From positions 620,001 through 684,000 of the forward strand of contig NZ_SOBE01000002.1 in the NCBI RefSeq assembly GCF_004364285.1: a stretch of 64,000 nucleotides of DNA, in the 5' to 3' direction. The notes beneath the pieces are model-generated. The model ran no database searches, was not told where the DNA came from, and worked only from the letters and a program-made list of their open reading frames with translations. Made by a program: the position numbers and the translations under genes. This document shows, one piece after another, positions 1 to 12,841 of this stretch. Source of the DNA: Frigoribacterium sp. PhB116 (lineage in GTDB: Bacteria; Actinomycetota; Actinomycetes; Actinomycetales; Microbacteriaceae). Numbering within the stretch: the stretch's first letter is position 1; the number at the start of each line of letters is the position of its first letter.

Positions 1-55
1 GGGGCGGGGCACCGCCGACCGGCGCACTGTCGGCTGTGCCGAGTAGCCTTGTCCG

Positions 56-3700
<3,645 letters not shown>

Positions 3701-3703
3701 CCC

Positions 3704-3730
3704 GACGGGCGGCCCTCTCGGCCGCCCGTC
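3704..3730 (+). terminator. Hairpin after mfd
   Basis: A perfect 11-bp inverted repeat (GACGGGCGGCC / GGCCGCCCGTC) with a 5-nt loop starts three bases after the mfd stop codon. There is no strong T-run, which is common for high-GC terminators. Confidence 0.75.
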
Positions 3731-3764
3731 CACGACGACCCCGGCGGTCAGACGAGGAGGAGCG

Positions 3765-4481
3765 GTGCACGGCGACACAGGACTCGAGGCCGAGGTCAGA
3801 GAGCTCTCCGACGTGGTCGAGGCCCTGCTCGCCGACCAGGGCGGCTGCGAGTGGAACCGCGCGCAGACGCACGAGTCGCTCGTCACCTACCTGGTGGAGG
3901 AGTGCGCGGAGCTGGTCGAGGCGATCGAGGACGGCACGGTCGACGATCGTCGCGAGGAGCTCGGCGACGTGCTCTACCAAGTGGTCCTGCACGCGGCGAT
4001 CGCGGCCCGCGCCTCCGACGGTGCCTTCGACCTGGCCGACGTCGTGCGCGACGTCCGGCTCAAGACCGTGCGTCGGCACCCGCACGTGTTCGGCGGAGAG
4101 GACGCGGCCGACGTGGACGACATCGTCCGCCTCTGGAGCGCCGCGAAGGCCGTCGAGAAGGCGAGCCGGTCGAGCGTCTACGACGGCGTGCCACGTGGGC
4201 TGCCGGCGCTCTCCCGCGCTCAGAAGCTGGAGGGCAGACGCGTAGCCGCCGGGGCCCCTCCGGCGGTCAGGCGAGCTGCGGGTGCCGACGCCGGGGCCGA
4301 CGACGAAGCCGGTGCTGACGCGGACGCCGCCGATGCCGAGCTCGCCTGGGGGCGTGACCTGCTCGACGTCGTGGACAGGGCTGGCCGGGACGGCCTCGAC
4401 GCCGAGCGGGCACTGCGCCGAGCCGTGCGGGAGCGCGAGACCCTGTTGCGGGCCGCGGAACCACGCCGCGACGACGACTGA
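3765..4481 (+). CDS. mazG: MazG-family nucleoside triphosphate pyrophosphohydrolase
   Basis: MazG-type enzymes hydrolyse NTPs or dNTPs to NMP and pyrophosphate, cleaning the nucleotide pool and modulating stress responses. The N-terminal 120 residues hold the domain, including THESL, the metal-binding EECAE helix and EELGDVLYQ. The usual CPWD start of the family is altered here to CEWNRAQ. After about residue 150 the protein becomes Ala/Asp-rich and low in complexity, so only one MazG domain is present, unlike the tandem-domain E. coli enzyme. The GTG start at 3765 follows a GAGGAG ribosome site. The position downstream of mfd matches the conserved actinobacterial mfd-mazG-eno order. Confidence 0.92.
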   Translation: MHGDTGLEAEVRELSDVVEALLADQGGCEWNRAQTHESLVTYLVEECAELVEAIEDGTVDDRREELGDVLYQVVLHAAIAARASDGAFDLADVVRDVRLKTVRRHPHVFGGEDAADVDDIVRLWSAAKAVEKASRSSVYDGVPRGLPALSRAQKLEGRRVAAGAPPAVRRAAGADAGADDEAGADADAADAELAWGRDLLDVVDRAGRDGLDAERALRRAVRERETLLRAAEPRRDDD

Positions 4482-4482
4482 C

Positions 4483-4553
4483 CGGTCGGACCCGTCGCAG
4501 CGGTCGGACCCGTCGCAGCGGTCGGACCGATCGGACCCGTCGGACCCGTCGGG
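4483..4553. repeat. Short tandem repeat after mazG
   Basis: Two exact 18-bp units (CGGTCGGACCCGTCGCAG) at 4483-4500 and 4501-4518 are followed by degenerate copies built on GGTCGGACC / CGGACCCGT. The repeat starts right after the mazG stop and precedes the terminator. Confidence 0.8.
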
Positions 4554-4556
4554 GAG

Positions 4557-4589
4557 GGGCGCCTCCCTGACCCGAACAGGGAGGCGCCC
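4557..4589 (+). terminator. Hairpin terminator after mazG
   Basis: A perfect 13-bp inverted repeat (GGGCGCCTCCCTG / CAGGGAGGCGCCC) has a 7-nt loop. It lies in the 404-base gap between mazG and the TetR gene and closes the mfd-mazG side. The rest of that gap (4590-4750) shows no coding potential. Confidence 0.8.
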
Positions 4590-4751
4590 GCGCGTGGTCC
4601 GGTCGGGACGGGAGACCCACGCGCCTGGGAAGACACGGGCGTCTCGCGACGAATCGACGACAGAGCACACCATCGTCATGACGCTCGTTCCTCCTGGGGA
4701 TCAGTCCAGGGCGAGCACCGTGACGATTCCCCGAATGTAGCCCCTGTCGGG

Positions 4752-4761
4752 TGACATGTCA
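4752..4761. promoter_or_regulatory. Candidate operator palindrome upstream of tetR
   Basis: The perfect 10-bp palindrome TGACATGTCA lies about 125 bp before the TetR-family start codon. TetR regulators usually bind palindromes near their own promoter, so autoregulation is possible. The site is short and the assignment is only an inference. Confidence 0.3.
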
Positions 4762-4885
4762 ATCGGGGGGCGAGGCATCCCCGTGGTCGGGCCACCTAGG
4801 CGGGCAGATCGGGTCTGTTACTGTCCGGTACGCCTGGTCGGGCCGCGCAGGGCGGAGTCGACCGGCTCCTGGAGGAGCGCCGTCG

Positions 4886-5464
4886 ATGCCCCGCAAGCCG
4901 GATCTCACGCGCAAGCCCGAGCTCCTCGGCCAGATCGTCGAGCACCTCCGGGGGCGGTCGCTCGCGACGGTGTCGTTCCGCACCCTCGCCGAGTCCCTCG
5001 GGGTCAGCACGTACGTCTTCGTCTACCACTTCGGCAACCGGGCAGAGCTCGTCGCCGAGATCGTCCGCGCGATCGTGGCGCGGGAGGACGACGTCCTGGC
5101 CGTCGAGGTGGAGCCGCTCGACGAGGCCGCGTTCGAGGCGCACCTGGCGCGCGCCTGGGCGGCGGCCGTCGACGATCGGGGTCGTGACCTCCGACGCCTC
5201 GAGACGGAGGCGGCCCTCCTCGAGGTCGTCGCCGGCGACGAGCAGGGTGCTGCTCGCCGGGCCCCCGAGCGCTGGCCCGCGCACCTCGCCCCGTGGCTCA
5301 CCGCCCGCGGCGTCCCCGTCGCGGACGCCGAGCGGGCTGCGCAGCGGCTGGCGGCCGTGCTCTGGGCGGCGCAGCTCGACTCCGTCCTCTCGGGCGACGT
5401 CGAGCGCGCGTCCGCCGTCGCGGCGACGGCCCGTGCCGATTTCGTCGCCCTCGCACGGCGCTGA
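4886..5464 (+). CDS. TetR/AcrR-family transcriptional regulator
   Basis: This 192-residue protein has the TetR layout: an N-terminal helix-turn-helix near residues 25-50 (VSFRTLAESLGVSTYVFVYHF, the recognition helix ending in the usual YxHF) and a variable helical ligand domain. The start is ATG 4886, with GGAGGAG eight bases upstream; longer reading frames lack a ribosome site. Ligand and targets cannot be read from sequence. No transporter or enzyme sits beside it as an obvious target, since hisS follows 227 bp downstream, so it may act on itself or at a distance. A palindrome at 4752-4761 is a candidate operator. Confidence 0.85.
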   Translation: MPRKPDLTRKPELLGQIVEHLRGRSLATVSFRTLAESLGVSTYVFVYHFGNRAELVAEIVRAIVAREDDVLAVEVEPLDEAAFEAHLARAWAAAVDDRGRDLRRLETEAALLEVVAGDEQGAARRAPERWPAHLAPWLTARGVPVADAERAAQRLAAVLWAAQLDSVLSGDVERASAVAATARADFVALARR

Positions 5465-5691
5465 CGACGGCCCTCGCGGGGCTGACGACAGCCCTCGGGG
5501 GCTGGGGATGGGATGACGGACCGGGCGGCACGCCTGGTCCGTCGCGACGCCCCACCGCAGGGAAGGCGGGCGCCAGGTCGGCGGTGCGCAACCCGATTCG
5601 CTCCGCCGACGCCTCGACAGTACATGCAATGTCACATACGGGCAAGGGGTGCCCGCCATCGTCCTCCCGTCGGCTCTGGGATGATGGTCGG

Positions 5692-6936
5692 ATGCCGTCA
5701 CACGTGACCCCGCCGCGCGGGATGAGAGACTTCCTGCCCGCCGACAAGCGCCGCCGCGAGCGGGTCCTCTCCGTGGTCCGCGACGTCTACCGGGCGCACG
5801 GCTTCGACGAGATCGAGACTCCCGTCGTCGAGTCGAGCGAGTACCTCTTCTCGGGCCTCGGGGGCGACAACGAGAAGCAGGTCTTCGCGGTGCTCCGACG
5901 TGGTCTCGACGACGAGGCGCTGCGGGCGGCCTCGTCCGCCCTCGAGCTCGCCGACCTCGGCCTGCGCTTCGACCTCACGGTGCCGCTGGCCCGCTTCTAC
6001 GCCTCGCACCGAGCCGAGCTGCCCACCGTCTTCCGCAGCGTGCAGATCGCGCCGGTCTGGCGGGCCGAGAAGCCGCAGAAGGGGCGCTACCGCCAGTTCG
6101 TCCAGTGCGACATCGACATCCTGGGCGAGGCCGGCCAGCTCGCCGAGATCGAGCTGATCTCGGCCACCACCGCCGTCCTGGCCGCCCTCGGCCTCGACGG
6201 CACCACGATCAGGGTCAACGACCGTCGCGTGCTCCTCGGGATGCTGTCGCACTGGGGCGTTCCCGCCGAGCTGCACGACCGTGCGCTCCTCGAGATCGAC
6301 AAGCTCGACAAGATCGGCGTCGAGGGCGTCGCGGCCCAGCTCGTGTCGATCGGCGTCGAGGCGCCGGGCATCGCCGACCAGCTGGCCCAGCTCGGCGACG
6401 CGACCTGGGACTCGGCGACCGCCTCCCCGCCTCCTGCGTGGCTCGACCAGGGGGCGTTCGGCGACCTGCTGGCGCTCCGGGCGGCACTGCCCGAGGCGAG
6501 GCTCGTCTTCGACCCGACACTGGTGCGGGGCATGGGCTACTACACGGGCACGATCTTCGAGGTGGCGCACCCCGACTTCTCGTACTCCCTCGGCGGGGGC
6601 GGTCGCTACGACGGCATGATCGGGCGGTTCCTCGGCACGGACGTGCCGGCCGCGGGCTTCTCGCTCGGCTTCGAGCGGATCGTCGACCTCGTCGAGCTCG
6701 ACGACGCCGACGACGACGGCCTCGTCGTCCTCTACGACAAGGCGGTCGCCCCGGTCGAGCTGCTCGCCCTGCAGAAGGCGCTGGTGTCCCGCGGGGAGGC
6801 GCGGGTCCGGTTGCAGAAGCGCGCCAAGAACGTCGGGGGCCAGCTCGACGCCCTCGCGGCGGCCGGGTTCCGGCGCTTCGTCGCGGTGCGCGGGGGAGAA
6901 GCCCCGGACGACCTCGAGGTGCGGTCCCTGGGCTGA
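5692..6936 (+). CDS. hisS: Histidyl-tRNA synthetase
   Basis: HisRS charges tRNA-His with histidine using ATP. The 414-residue class II enzyme shows motif 1 around PPRGMRDFLP, motif 2 GRYRQFVQCDIDI, the HisA-type signature LVRGMGYYTGTIFEV, GGGGRYDGMIG, and motif 3 SLGFERI. A short C-terminal anticodon-binding domain ends in DDLEVRSLG. ATG 5692 was chosen because it starts the conserved MPSHVTPPRGMRDF segment; upstream reading frame is composition-biased and unconserved in appearance. It is a stand-alone essential gene between the TetR gene and eno. Confidence 0.97.
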   Translation: MPSHVTPPRGMRDFLPADKRRRERVLSVVRDVYRAHGFDEIETPVVESSEYLFSGLGGDNEKQVFAVLRRGLDDEALRAASSALELADLGLRFDLTVPLARFYASHRAELPTVFRSVQIAPVWRAEKPQKGRYRQFVQCDIDILGEAGQLAEIELISATTAVLAALGLDGTTIRVNDRRVLLGMLSHWGVPAELHDRALLEIDKLDKIGVEGVAAQLVSIGVEAPGIADQLAQLGDATWDSATASPPPAWLDQGAFGDLLALRAALPEARLVFDPTLVRGMGYYTGTIFEVAHPDFSYSLGGGGRYDGMIGRFLGTDVPAAGFSLGFERIVDLVELDDADDDGLVVLYDKAVAPVELLALQKALVSRGEARVRLQKRAKNVGGQLDALAAAGFRRFVAVRGGEAPDDLEVRSLG

Positions 6937-8304
<1,368 letters not shown>

Positions 8305-8357
8305 CGCCACAGAGCCGTGCCCGACGGGGCCCACGTCCTCGACGTGGTCCCCGCACC

Positions 8358-8387
8358 GAGGCCCGTTCCCCCTGGGGAGCGGGCCTC
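8358..8387 (+). terminator. Hairpin terminator after eno
   Basis: An inverted repeat with 8-bp outer arms (GAGGCCCG / CGGGCCTC), a T-G wobble and 5-bp inner arms (TCCCC / GGGGA) closes on a 2-nt tip. It lies 54 bp after the eno stop. Confidence 0.75.
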
Positions 8388-8436
8388 TCGGCGTTCCGTG
8401 ACCCTGCCCCCTCGCGGGTCGTCTACCCTCGGGAGC

Positions 8437-8973
8437 ATGCCCCGTGAGTCCCCGACCCGACGCGTGCCCGTCGCCTTCGCGTCGCGCGAGACCGCCGCGG
8501 GCGGCTGGCTCCGCAGCATCCGCTTCTCCGGCTTCAGCCTGCTGATGCTCGTCATCCTCGTGCTGTTCGTGGTCGTGCTCGCGCCGTCGCTCCGCACCCT
8601 GGTCCAGCAGCAGCAGCAGATCGCGTCCCTCCAGCAGGACGTGCGCGACCAGCGCGACGACGTCGACGACCTCCAGGGCGACGTCGCGCGGTGGAGCGAC
8701 CCCGCGTACATCGAGGCCCAGGCCCGGGACCGGCTGCTCTACGTGTACCCCGGCGAGTACAGCTACCTCGTGATGGGTGCGGACGCCGACGCGTCGTCGC
8801 CGTCGCAGGCGCCCATCAGCGACACGCTCCAGACCCCGCAGGTCGACTGGGTCGCCGCGATGATGTCGTCCGTGATCGACGCCGGCCTCAGCGACGAACC
8901 CGCGACCGAGCTGGTCGCGCCCGACATCGGCGGCGCGCCCCTGCCGTCCTCCACGACAGGCGGCACGCCGTGA
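8437..8973 (+). CDS. Septum formation initiator family protein (DivIC/FtsB-like)
   Basis: FtsB/DivIC proteins are bitopic cell-division proteins that link the FtsQ/FtsL complex to septal wall synthesis. This 178-residue product has a short basic cytoplasmic tail, one transmembrane helix around residues 27-48, a periplasmic coiled coil (VQQQQQIASLQQDVRDQ), then the family motif ARDRLLYVYPGE near residues 97-108 and a disordered tail. ATG 8437 is preferred because it leaves a short basic leader before the membrane helix. Position between eno and DUF501 matches the conserved actinobacterial cluster. Its stop overlaps the DUF501 start (GTGA), so the two are translationally coupled. Confidence 0.9.
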   Translation: MPRESPTRRVPVAFASRETAAGGWLRSIRFSGFSLLMLVILVLFVVVLAPSLRTLVQQQQQIASLQQDVRDQRDDVDDLQGDVARWSDPAYIEAQARDRLLYVYPGEYSYLVMGADADASSPSQAPISDTLQTPQVDWVAAMMSSVIDAGLSDEPATELVAPDIGGAPLPSSTTGGTP

Positions 8974-9584
8974 CGACCCCTCCCTTCGAGCCCGTCAGCG
9001 AGCGCGACGTCCAGCTCGTCACCGCGATGCTCGGTCGCCCCGCCCGCGACGTGATCGGCATCCCCGCACGCTGCGTCTGCGGCAACCCGACCGTCGTCGC
9101 GACGAAGCCGCGCCTCGGCGACGGCACTCCGTTCCCGACGCTCTACTACCTGTGCCACCCGGGGGCCACCGCCGCGATCTCGACCCTCGAGGCGAACGGC
9201 GTCATGGCCGAGCTGACCGAGCTGCTCGCCGCGGACGACGACCTCAGGAGGCGCTACCACGACGCCCACGACGCCTACCTCGCCGACCGCGAGGGCATCG
9301 AGCACGTGGCCGAGATCGCGCACGTGACCGCCGGGGGCATGCCCGAGCGCGTCAAGTGCCTGCACGCCCTCGCCGGGCACGCCCTCTCGGCGGGGCCGGG
9401 CGTCAACCCGCTCGGCGACCTCGCCGTCGAGCGCTCGAGCTGGAGCCCCGACGTGTGCCGCTGTGGCGACTACCTGGGCGAGGCGGGCGACGAGGCGGCG
9501 GCGGCCGACGGGACCGCTCCGAGCGCGGCGACCGGTGCGGGCGGCGTGACCGCCGCCTCCTCCGCTCCGCCCGAGGCAGGCTGA
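8970..9584 (+). CDS. DUF501 domain-containing protein
   Basis: This 204-residue cytoplasmic protein belongs to DUF501, which is nearly always encoded next to eno and the septum initiator in actinobacteria and has no established function. Family features are the N-terminal LGRPARDVIGIPARCVCGNP, YYLCHPGATAAISTLEA, the HVTAGGMPERVKCLHAL block, and a C-terminal CRCG. The conserved Cys and His residues suggest metal binding, an inference only. The GTG start overlaps the preceding stop codon. The last 40 residues are Ala-rich and disordered. A protease gene starts six bases after the stop, so the three genes probably form one transcript. Confidence 0.9.
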   Translation: MTTPPFEPVSERDVQLVTAMLGRPARDVIGIPARCVCGNPTVVATKPRLGDGTPFPTLYYLCHPGATAAISTLEANGVMAELTELLAADDDLRRRYHDAHDAYLADREGIEHVAEIAHVTAGGMPERVKCLHALAGHALSAGPGVNPLGDLAVERSSWSPDVCRCGDYLGEAGDEAAAADGTAPSAATGAGGVTAASSAPPEAG

Positions 9585-9589
9585 CGCAG

Positions 9590-10864
9590 GTGCGCCGCAC
9601 CGGGGGGCGCGCGGCGACCAGGGCGCTGGCGACGAGCGTGCTCGTGGTGGCGACGGCCGCGGGTCTCACGCTCGCGCCCGCCGCGGCGGCGTCCGCCGAC
9701 AGCATCCGCGACGCGCAGTACTGGCTGTCCGACTACGGGGTGCAGCAGGCGTGGCAGACGACGCGCGGCGCGGGCGTCACGGTCGCCGTGATCGATACGG
9801 GCGTCGACGGCTCCGTCCGCGAGCTGCAGGGTGCCGTCGTCGGGGGCACGGACATGTCCGGGCAGGGCTCCGCCGACGGTCAGAGCCCGGTCGGCTCCGA
9901 CGACCCAGCCCACGGGACCCTCGTCGGCTCCCTGCTCGCGGGACGAGGCACGGCGACCGGCGACGGCGTGATCGGCGTCGCGCCCGAGGCCGACCTCCTG
10001 TCGATCTCGGTGGGCTTCGGTGCCGGCGCGGTCGACTCCGACCAGCAGATCGCCGACGCCGTCACCTGGGCCGTCGACCACGGCGCCGACGTGATCAACA
10101 TGTCCCTGACCCGCAACACCCTCGACTGGCCCACGAGCTGGGACGAGGCGTTCCTGCACGCGCAGGAGGAGGACGTCGTCGTGGTCGCGGCGGCGGGCAA
10201 CCGCGGCAGCGGCACGACCGAGGTCGGCGCGCCCGCCACGATGCCGGGCGTGCTCACCGTCGCCGGCGTCGACCGGTCGGGCGCGGCGAGCTTCGACGCC
10301 TCCAGCCAGGGCATCACCATCGGCGTCTCGGCCCCCAGCGAGAAGCTCGTCGGCGTCGGCCCGGGCGACGTGCACTACAGCTGGAGCGGCACCAGCGGCG
10401 CGACGCCCCTCGTCGCCGGCATGGTCGCCCTCGTGCGGAGCGCGCACCCCGAGCTCGGCGCGGCCGACGTGATCAACAGGGTCGTCTCGACGGCCGACCC
10501 GAGGGGCGCCTCGCAGCCCGACCCGCTCTACGGGTACGGCCTCGTCGACGCGGCCGCCGCCGTCCAGCGCACCGTCGCGCCCGTCACGGCGAACCCGATG
10601 GGCGACCTCGCCGAGTGGATCCGGGTGCACCGACGGGCCGACGCCCCCGCGCCGAGCGCCGGTGCGGTGGCCCCGGTCGAGCCCGCGCCGGTGCCGACGC
10701 CGCAGAGCGACGGCGACCATCCCCTCCGTGCGCTGCTCCCGACGGTCGAGTCGATGCGCTCGACCGGCCTGCCGCTGATCGTCTTCGCGGTCTTCGGCGC
10801 GGCGCTCGTCGCCGTCGGGGCGGGTGCGGCCCGCCAGTTCAGGCGACGACACGAGCAGGAGTAA
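9590..10864 (+). CDS. Membrane-anchored S8 subtilisin-like serine protease, mycosin-like
   Basis: This 424-residue secreted protease starts with a signal peptide (to about residue 36) and has the subtilase triad in order: Asp69 (VIDTG), His108 (HGTLVGSLLAG), oxyanion Asn204 (AAGNRG) and Ser269 (GTSGATPLVAG). A Pro/Ala-rich linker leads to one C-terminal membrane helix and a basic cytoplasmic tail. This layout is that of mycosins, the type VII secretion proteases, but no ESX genes are visible nearby, so the physiological substrate is unknown. GTG 9590 follows the DUF501 stop by six bases and opens directly into a signal peptide. Confidence 0.88.
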   Translation: MRRTGGRAATRALATSVLVVATAAGLTLAPAAAASADSIRDAQYWLSDYGVQQAWQTTRGAGVTVAVIDTGVDGSVRELQGAVVGGTDMSGQGSADGQSPVGSDDPAHGTLVGSLLAGRGTATGDGVIGVAPEADLLSISVGFGAGAVDSDQQIADAVTWAVDHGADVINMSLTRNTLDWPTSWDEAFLHAQEEDVVVVAAAGNRGSGTTEVGAPATMPGVLTVAGVDRSGAASFDASSQGITIGVSAPSEKLVGVGPGDVHYSWSGTSGATPLVAGMVALVRSAHPELGAADVINRVVSTADPRGASQPDPLYGYGLVDAAAAVQRTVAPVTANPMGDLAEWIRVHRRADAPAPSAGAVAPVEPAPVPTPQSDGDHPLRALLPTVESMRSTGLPLIVFAVFGAALVAVGAGAARQFRRRHEQE

Positions 10865-10904
10865 AGTCGTCGTGCCACCCCACCACCTCGAGGAGTTCAC
10901 CCCT

Positions 10905-12461
10905 GTGCCCAAGATCCTGATCGTCGGCGGCGGCTACGCCGGTTTCTACACAGCCTGGAAGCTCGAGAAGTGGCTGCGCGCCGGGGAGGCGGAGGTCACG
11001 ATCGTCGACCCGCTGCCGTACATGACGTACCAGCCGTTCCTCCCGGAGGTGGCAGCCGGCTCCATCGAGCCGCGTCACGCGGTCGTCTCGCTGCGTCGTC
11101 ACCTGAAGAAGACGAACGTCGTCACGGCCAAGGTCACCAAGGTCGACCACGCCACGAAGACGGCGACGATCACGCCCGAGGTCGGCGACCCGTGGACGGT
11201 CGACTACGACCAGGTCGTCATGACCGCCGGCGCCGTGTCGCGCACGTTCCCGATCCCGGGCGTCGCCGACGAGGCGATCGGTCTCAAGACCATCGAGGAG
11301 GCGGCGGCGATCCGCGACAAGCTCCTCACCAACTTCGCGGCGGCCGCGAACCTGCCCGCCGGTGCCGCACGCGACCGTCTGCTGACCGTCACGGTCGTCG
11401 GTGGCGGCTTCGCCGGCATCGAGGTGTTCGCCGAGCTGCGCAGCTTCGCCAGCGACCTGCTCAAGAAGTACCCGCAGCTCACCATCGACGACACGCACTT
11501 CCACCTCGTCGAGGCCATGGGCCGGATCATGCCCGAGGTGTCGCTCGAGACCAGCCACTGGGTGCTCAAGAACCTCGCCGAGCGCGCCGCCACGGTGCAC
11601 CTCGACACGCAGCTGAAGTCCGCCGTGGGCGGCGTCATCGAGCTCTCGACGGGCGAGTCGTTCGAGTCCGACCTGATCGTCTGGACGGCCGGCGTCATGG
11701 CCAACCCGATGGTGCGCAGCACCGACCTGCCGCTCGAAGAGAGGGGTCGGATCACCGTCAAGGCCGACCTCCGTGTCGTCGACGGCGAGACGATCGTCCC
11801 CGACGCCTGGGCCTGCGGCGACGTCGCGGCCACCCCCGACCTCACCGGCAAGGGCGTCGGCGGCTTCTGCGTGCCCAACGCGCAGCACGCCGTCCGCATG
11901 GGCAAGCACCTCGCCAAGAACATCACCGCGTCGCTGCGCGGCGAGGGCGTCGCCGACTACCGTCACGACAACCTCGGCGCGGTCGCCGGCCTCGGCGTCG
12001 GCGTGGGCGTGTTCCAGAGCGGCAAGTTCGTGCTCAAGGGCCTGCCGGCCTGGGCCGCGCACCGTGGCTACCACGGCCTCGCGATGCCCTCGTTCGAGCG
12101 CAAGTTCCGCGTCGCCACCGGCTGGTGGAACAACTTCTGGCTCGGTCGCGACATCGTCTCGCTCGACAACCGCGAGCGTCCCCGCGCCGCCTTCGAGGAG
12201 TTCGCCTCGCGCCCGAAGACCGAGGTCGCCGCCCCGGCCGCCCCTGCGACGCCCGAGCTCGGCAAGGTCGCCGGCGAGCCCGGCCCGGCCTACGCCAACC
12301 CGGCCGACGAGAAGGGCGCGCCCGCCGAGGGCGAGGCCGAGAAGCCGGCCCGCAAGGCTCCCGCCCGCAAGCCGGCGGCCAAGAAGCCGGCCGCGAAGGC
12401 CGACGCCGAAGCTGCGGTGCCTGCCGACGCCGGGCGCGGCTCGCTGTCGACCAGCGACTGA
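10905..12461 (+). CDS. ndh: Type II NADH dehydrogenase (NDH-2)
   Basis: NDH-2 is a membrane-associated FAD enzyme that passes electrons from NADH to menaquinone without pumping protons. The protein shows the FAD Rossmann motif GGGYAGFYTA at its start, the NADH-binding VVGGGFAGIEVFAEL near residue 165, and the second FAD motif AWACGDVAATPD near residue 310. GTG 10905 with GAGGAG upstream gives a start at the first beta strand. After about residue 445 it carries a tail of about 70 residues rich in Ala, Pro and Lys (RKAPARKPAAKKPAAKA) ending in an acidic segment, unlike the compact canonical enzyme. A terminator follows. Confidence 0.93.
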   Translation: MPKILIVGGGYAGFYTAWKLEKWLRAGEAEVTIVDPLPYMTYQPFLPEVAAGSIEPRHAVVSLRRHLKKTNVVTAKVTKVDHATKTATITPEVGDPWTVDYDQVVMTAGAVSRTFPIPGVADEAIGLKTIEEAAAIRDKLLTNFAAAANLPAGAARDRLLTVTVVGGGFAGIEVFAELRSFASDLLKKYPQLTIDDTHFHLVEAMGRIMPEVSLETSHWVLKNLAERAATVHLDTQLKSAVGGVIELSTGESFESDLIVWTAGVMANPMVRSTDLPLEERGRITVKADLRVVDGETIVPDAWACGDVAATPDLTGKGVGGFCVPNAQHAVRMGKHLAKNITASLRGEGVADYRHDNLGAVAGLGVGVGVFQSGKFVLKGLPAWAAHRGYHGLAMPSFERKFRVATGWWNNFWLGRDIVSLDNRERPRAAFEEFASRPKTEVAAPAAPATPELGKVAGEPGPAYANPADEKGAPAEGEAEKPARKAPARKPAAKKPAAKADAEAAVPADAGRGSLSTSD

Positions 12462-12491
12462 CTCGACCAGCACTGAGTCGACCAGCACTCA

Positions 12492-12528
12492 CGACGCCCG
12501 CGCGCTGATCCCAGCGCGGCGGGCGTCG
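12492..12528 (+). terminator. Hairpin terminator after ndh
   Basis: A 16-bp stem (CGACGCCCGCGCGCTG paired with CAGCGCGGCGGGCGTCG, one bulged G) with a 4-nt loop separates ndh from the tRNA gene. Confidence 0.8.
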
Positions 12529-12562
12529 TCGTGTCGGCACCTGGATCGTAGGCTGGGGGCAC

Positions 12563-12636
12563 GCCCTCGTAGCCCAACGGTCAGAGGCAGGCGACTTAAA
12601 ATCGCTTCAGTCAGGGTTCGAATCCCTGCGGGGGCA
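12563..12636 (+). tRNA. tRNA with UAA anticodon (predicted tRNA-Leu), short variable loop
   Basis: A cloverleaf folds over 74 nt. The acceptor stem is GCCCTCG / CGGGGGC with one T-G pair, the D-stem GCC / GGC, the anticodon stem GGCGA / TCGCT with loop CTTAAAA (anticodon UAA), the variable loop 5 nt, and the T-arm CAGGG TTCGAAT CCCTG. The discriminator base is A and CCA is not encoded. UAA reads Leu codon UUA, yet bacterial tRNA-Leu normally has a long variable arm and this one does not. Charging identity is therefore less certain than the fact that it is a tRNA gene. Its 3' half is repeated in inverted orientation just downstream. Confidence 0.85.
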
Positions 12637-12677
12637 CTCCGCTCCGCTCCGGCCCCCGCCGGGATCCGAACCCTGAC
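12610..12677. repeat. Inverted copy of the tRNA 3' half
   Basis: The last 26 nt of the tRNA before its discriminator base (12610-12635) recur as a reverse complement at 12652-12677 with two mismatches. The spacer is 16 nt. The RNA could form a long hairpin that competes with the T-arm and acceptor fold, or act as the terminator of the tRNA transcript. Confidence 0.85.
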
Positions 12678-12708
12678 GCGGCCCGACGACGCTGCCGCGT
12701 CGTCCCCG

Positions 12709-12722
12709 TGCGGGGGCACTCC
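12709..12722 (+). repeat. Direct repeat of the tRNA 3' end
   Basis: The 14-bp sequence TGCGGGGGCACTCC occurs at the tRNA 3' end (12627-12640) and again here, 82 bp downstream. Such repeats are typical of attachment-site remnants at tRNA genes, although no integrase is nearby. Confidence 0.6.
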
Positions 12723-12841
12723 AGCTCCTCCTCCTCTTCCCCTCGGCGTGAGCCGTCACGAATGCCTGCGACGCGCCACTGAGGCAGCACGTCCTGACGG
12801 TTCGCGTCCGCGCCTCGGGCGGGGGAGGGAAGGAAGAGCGG

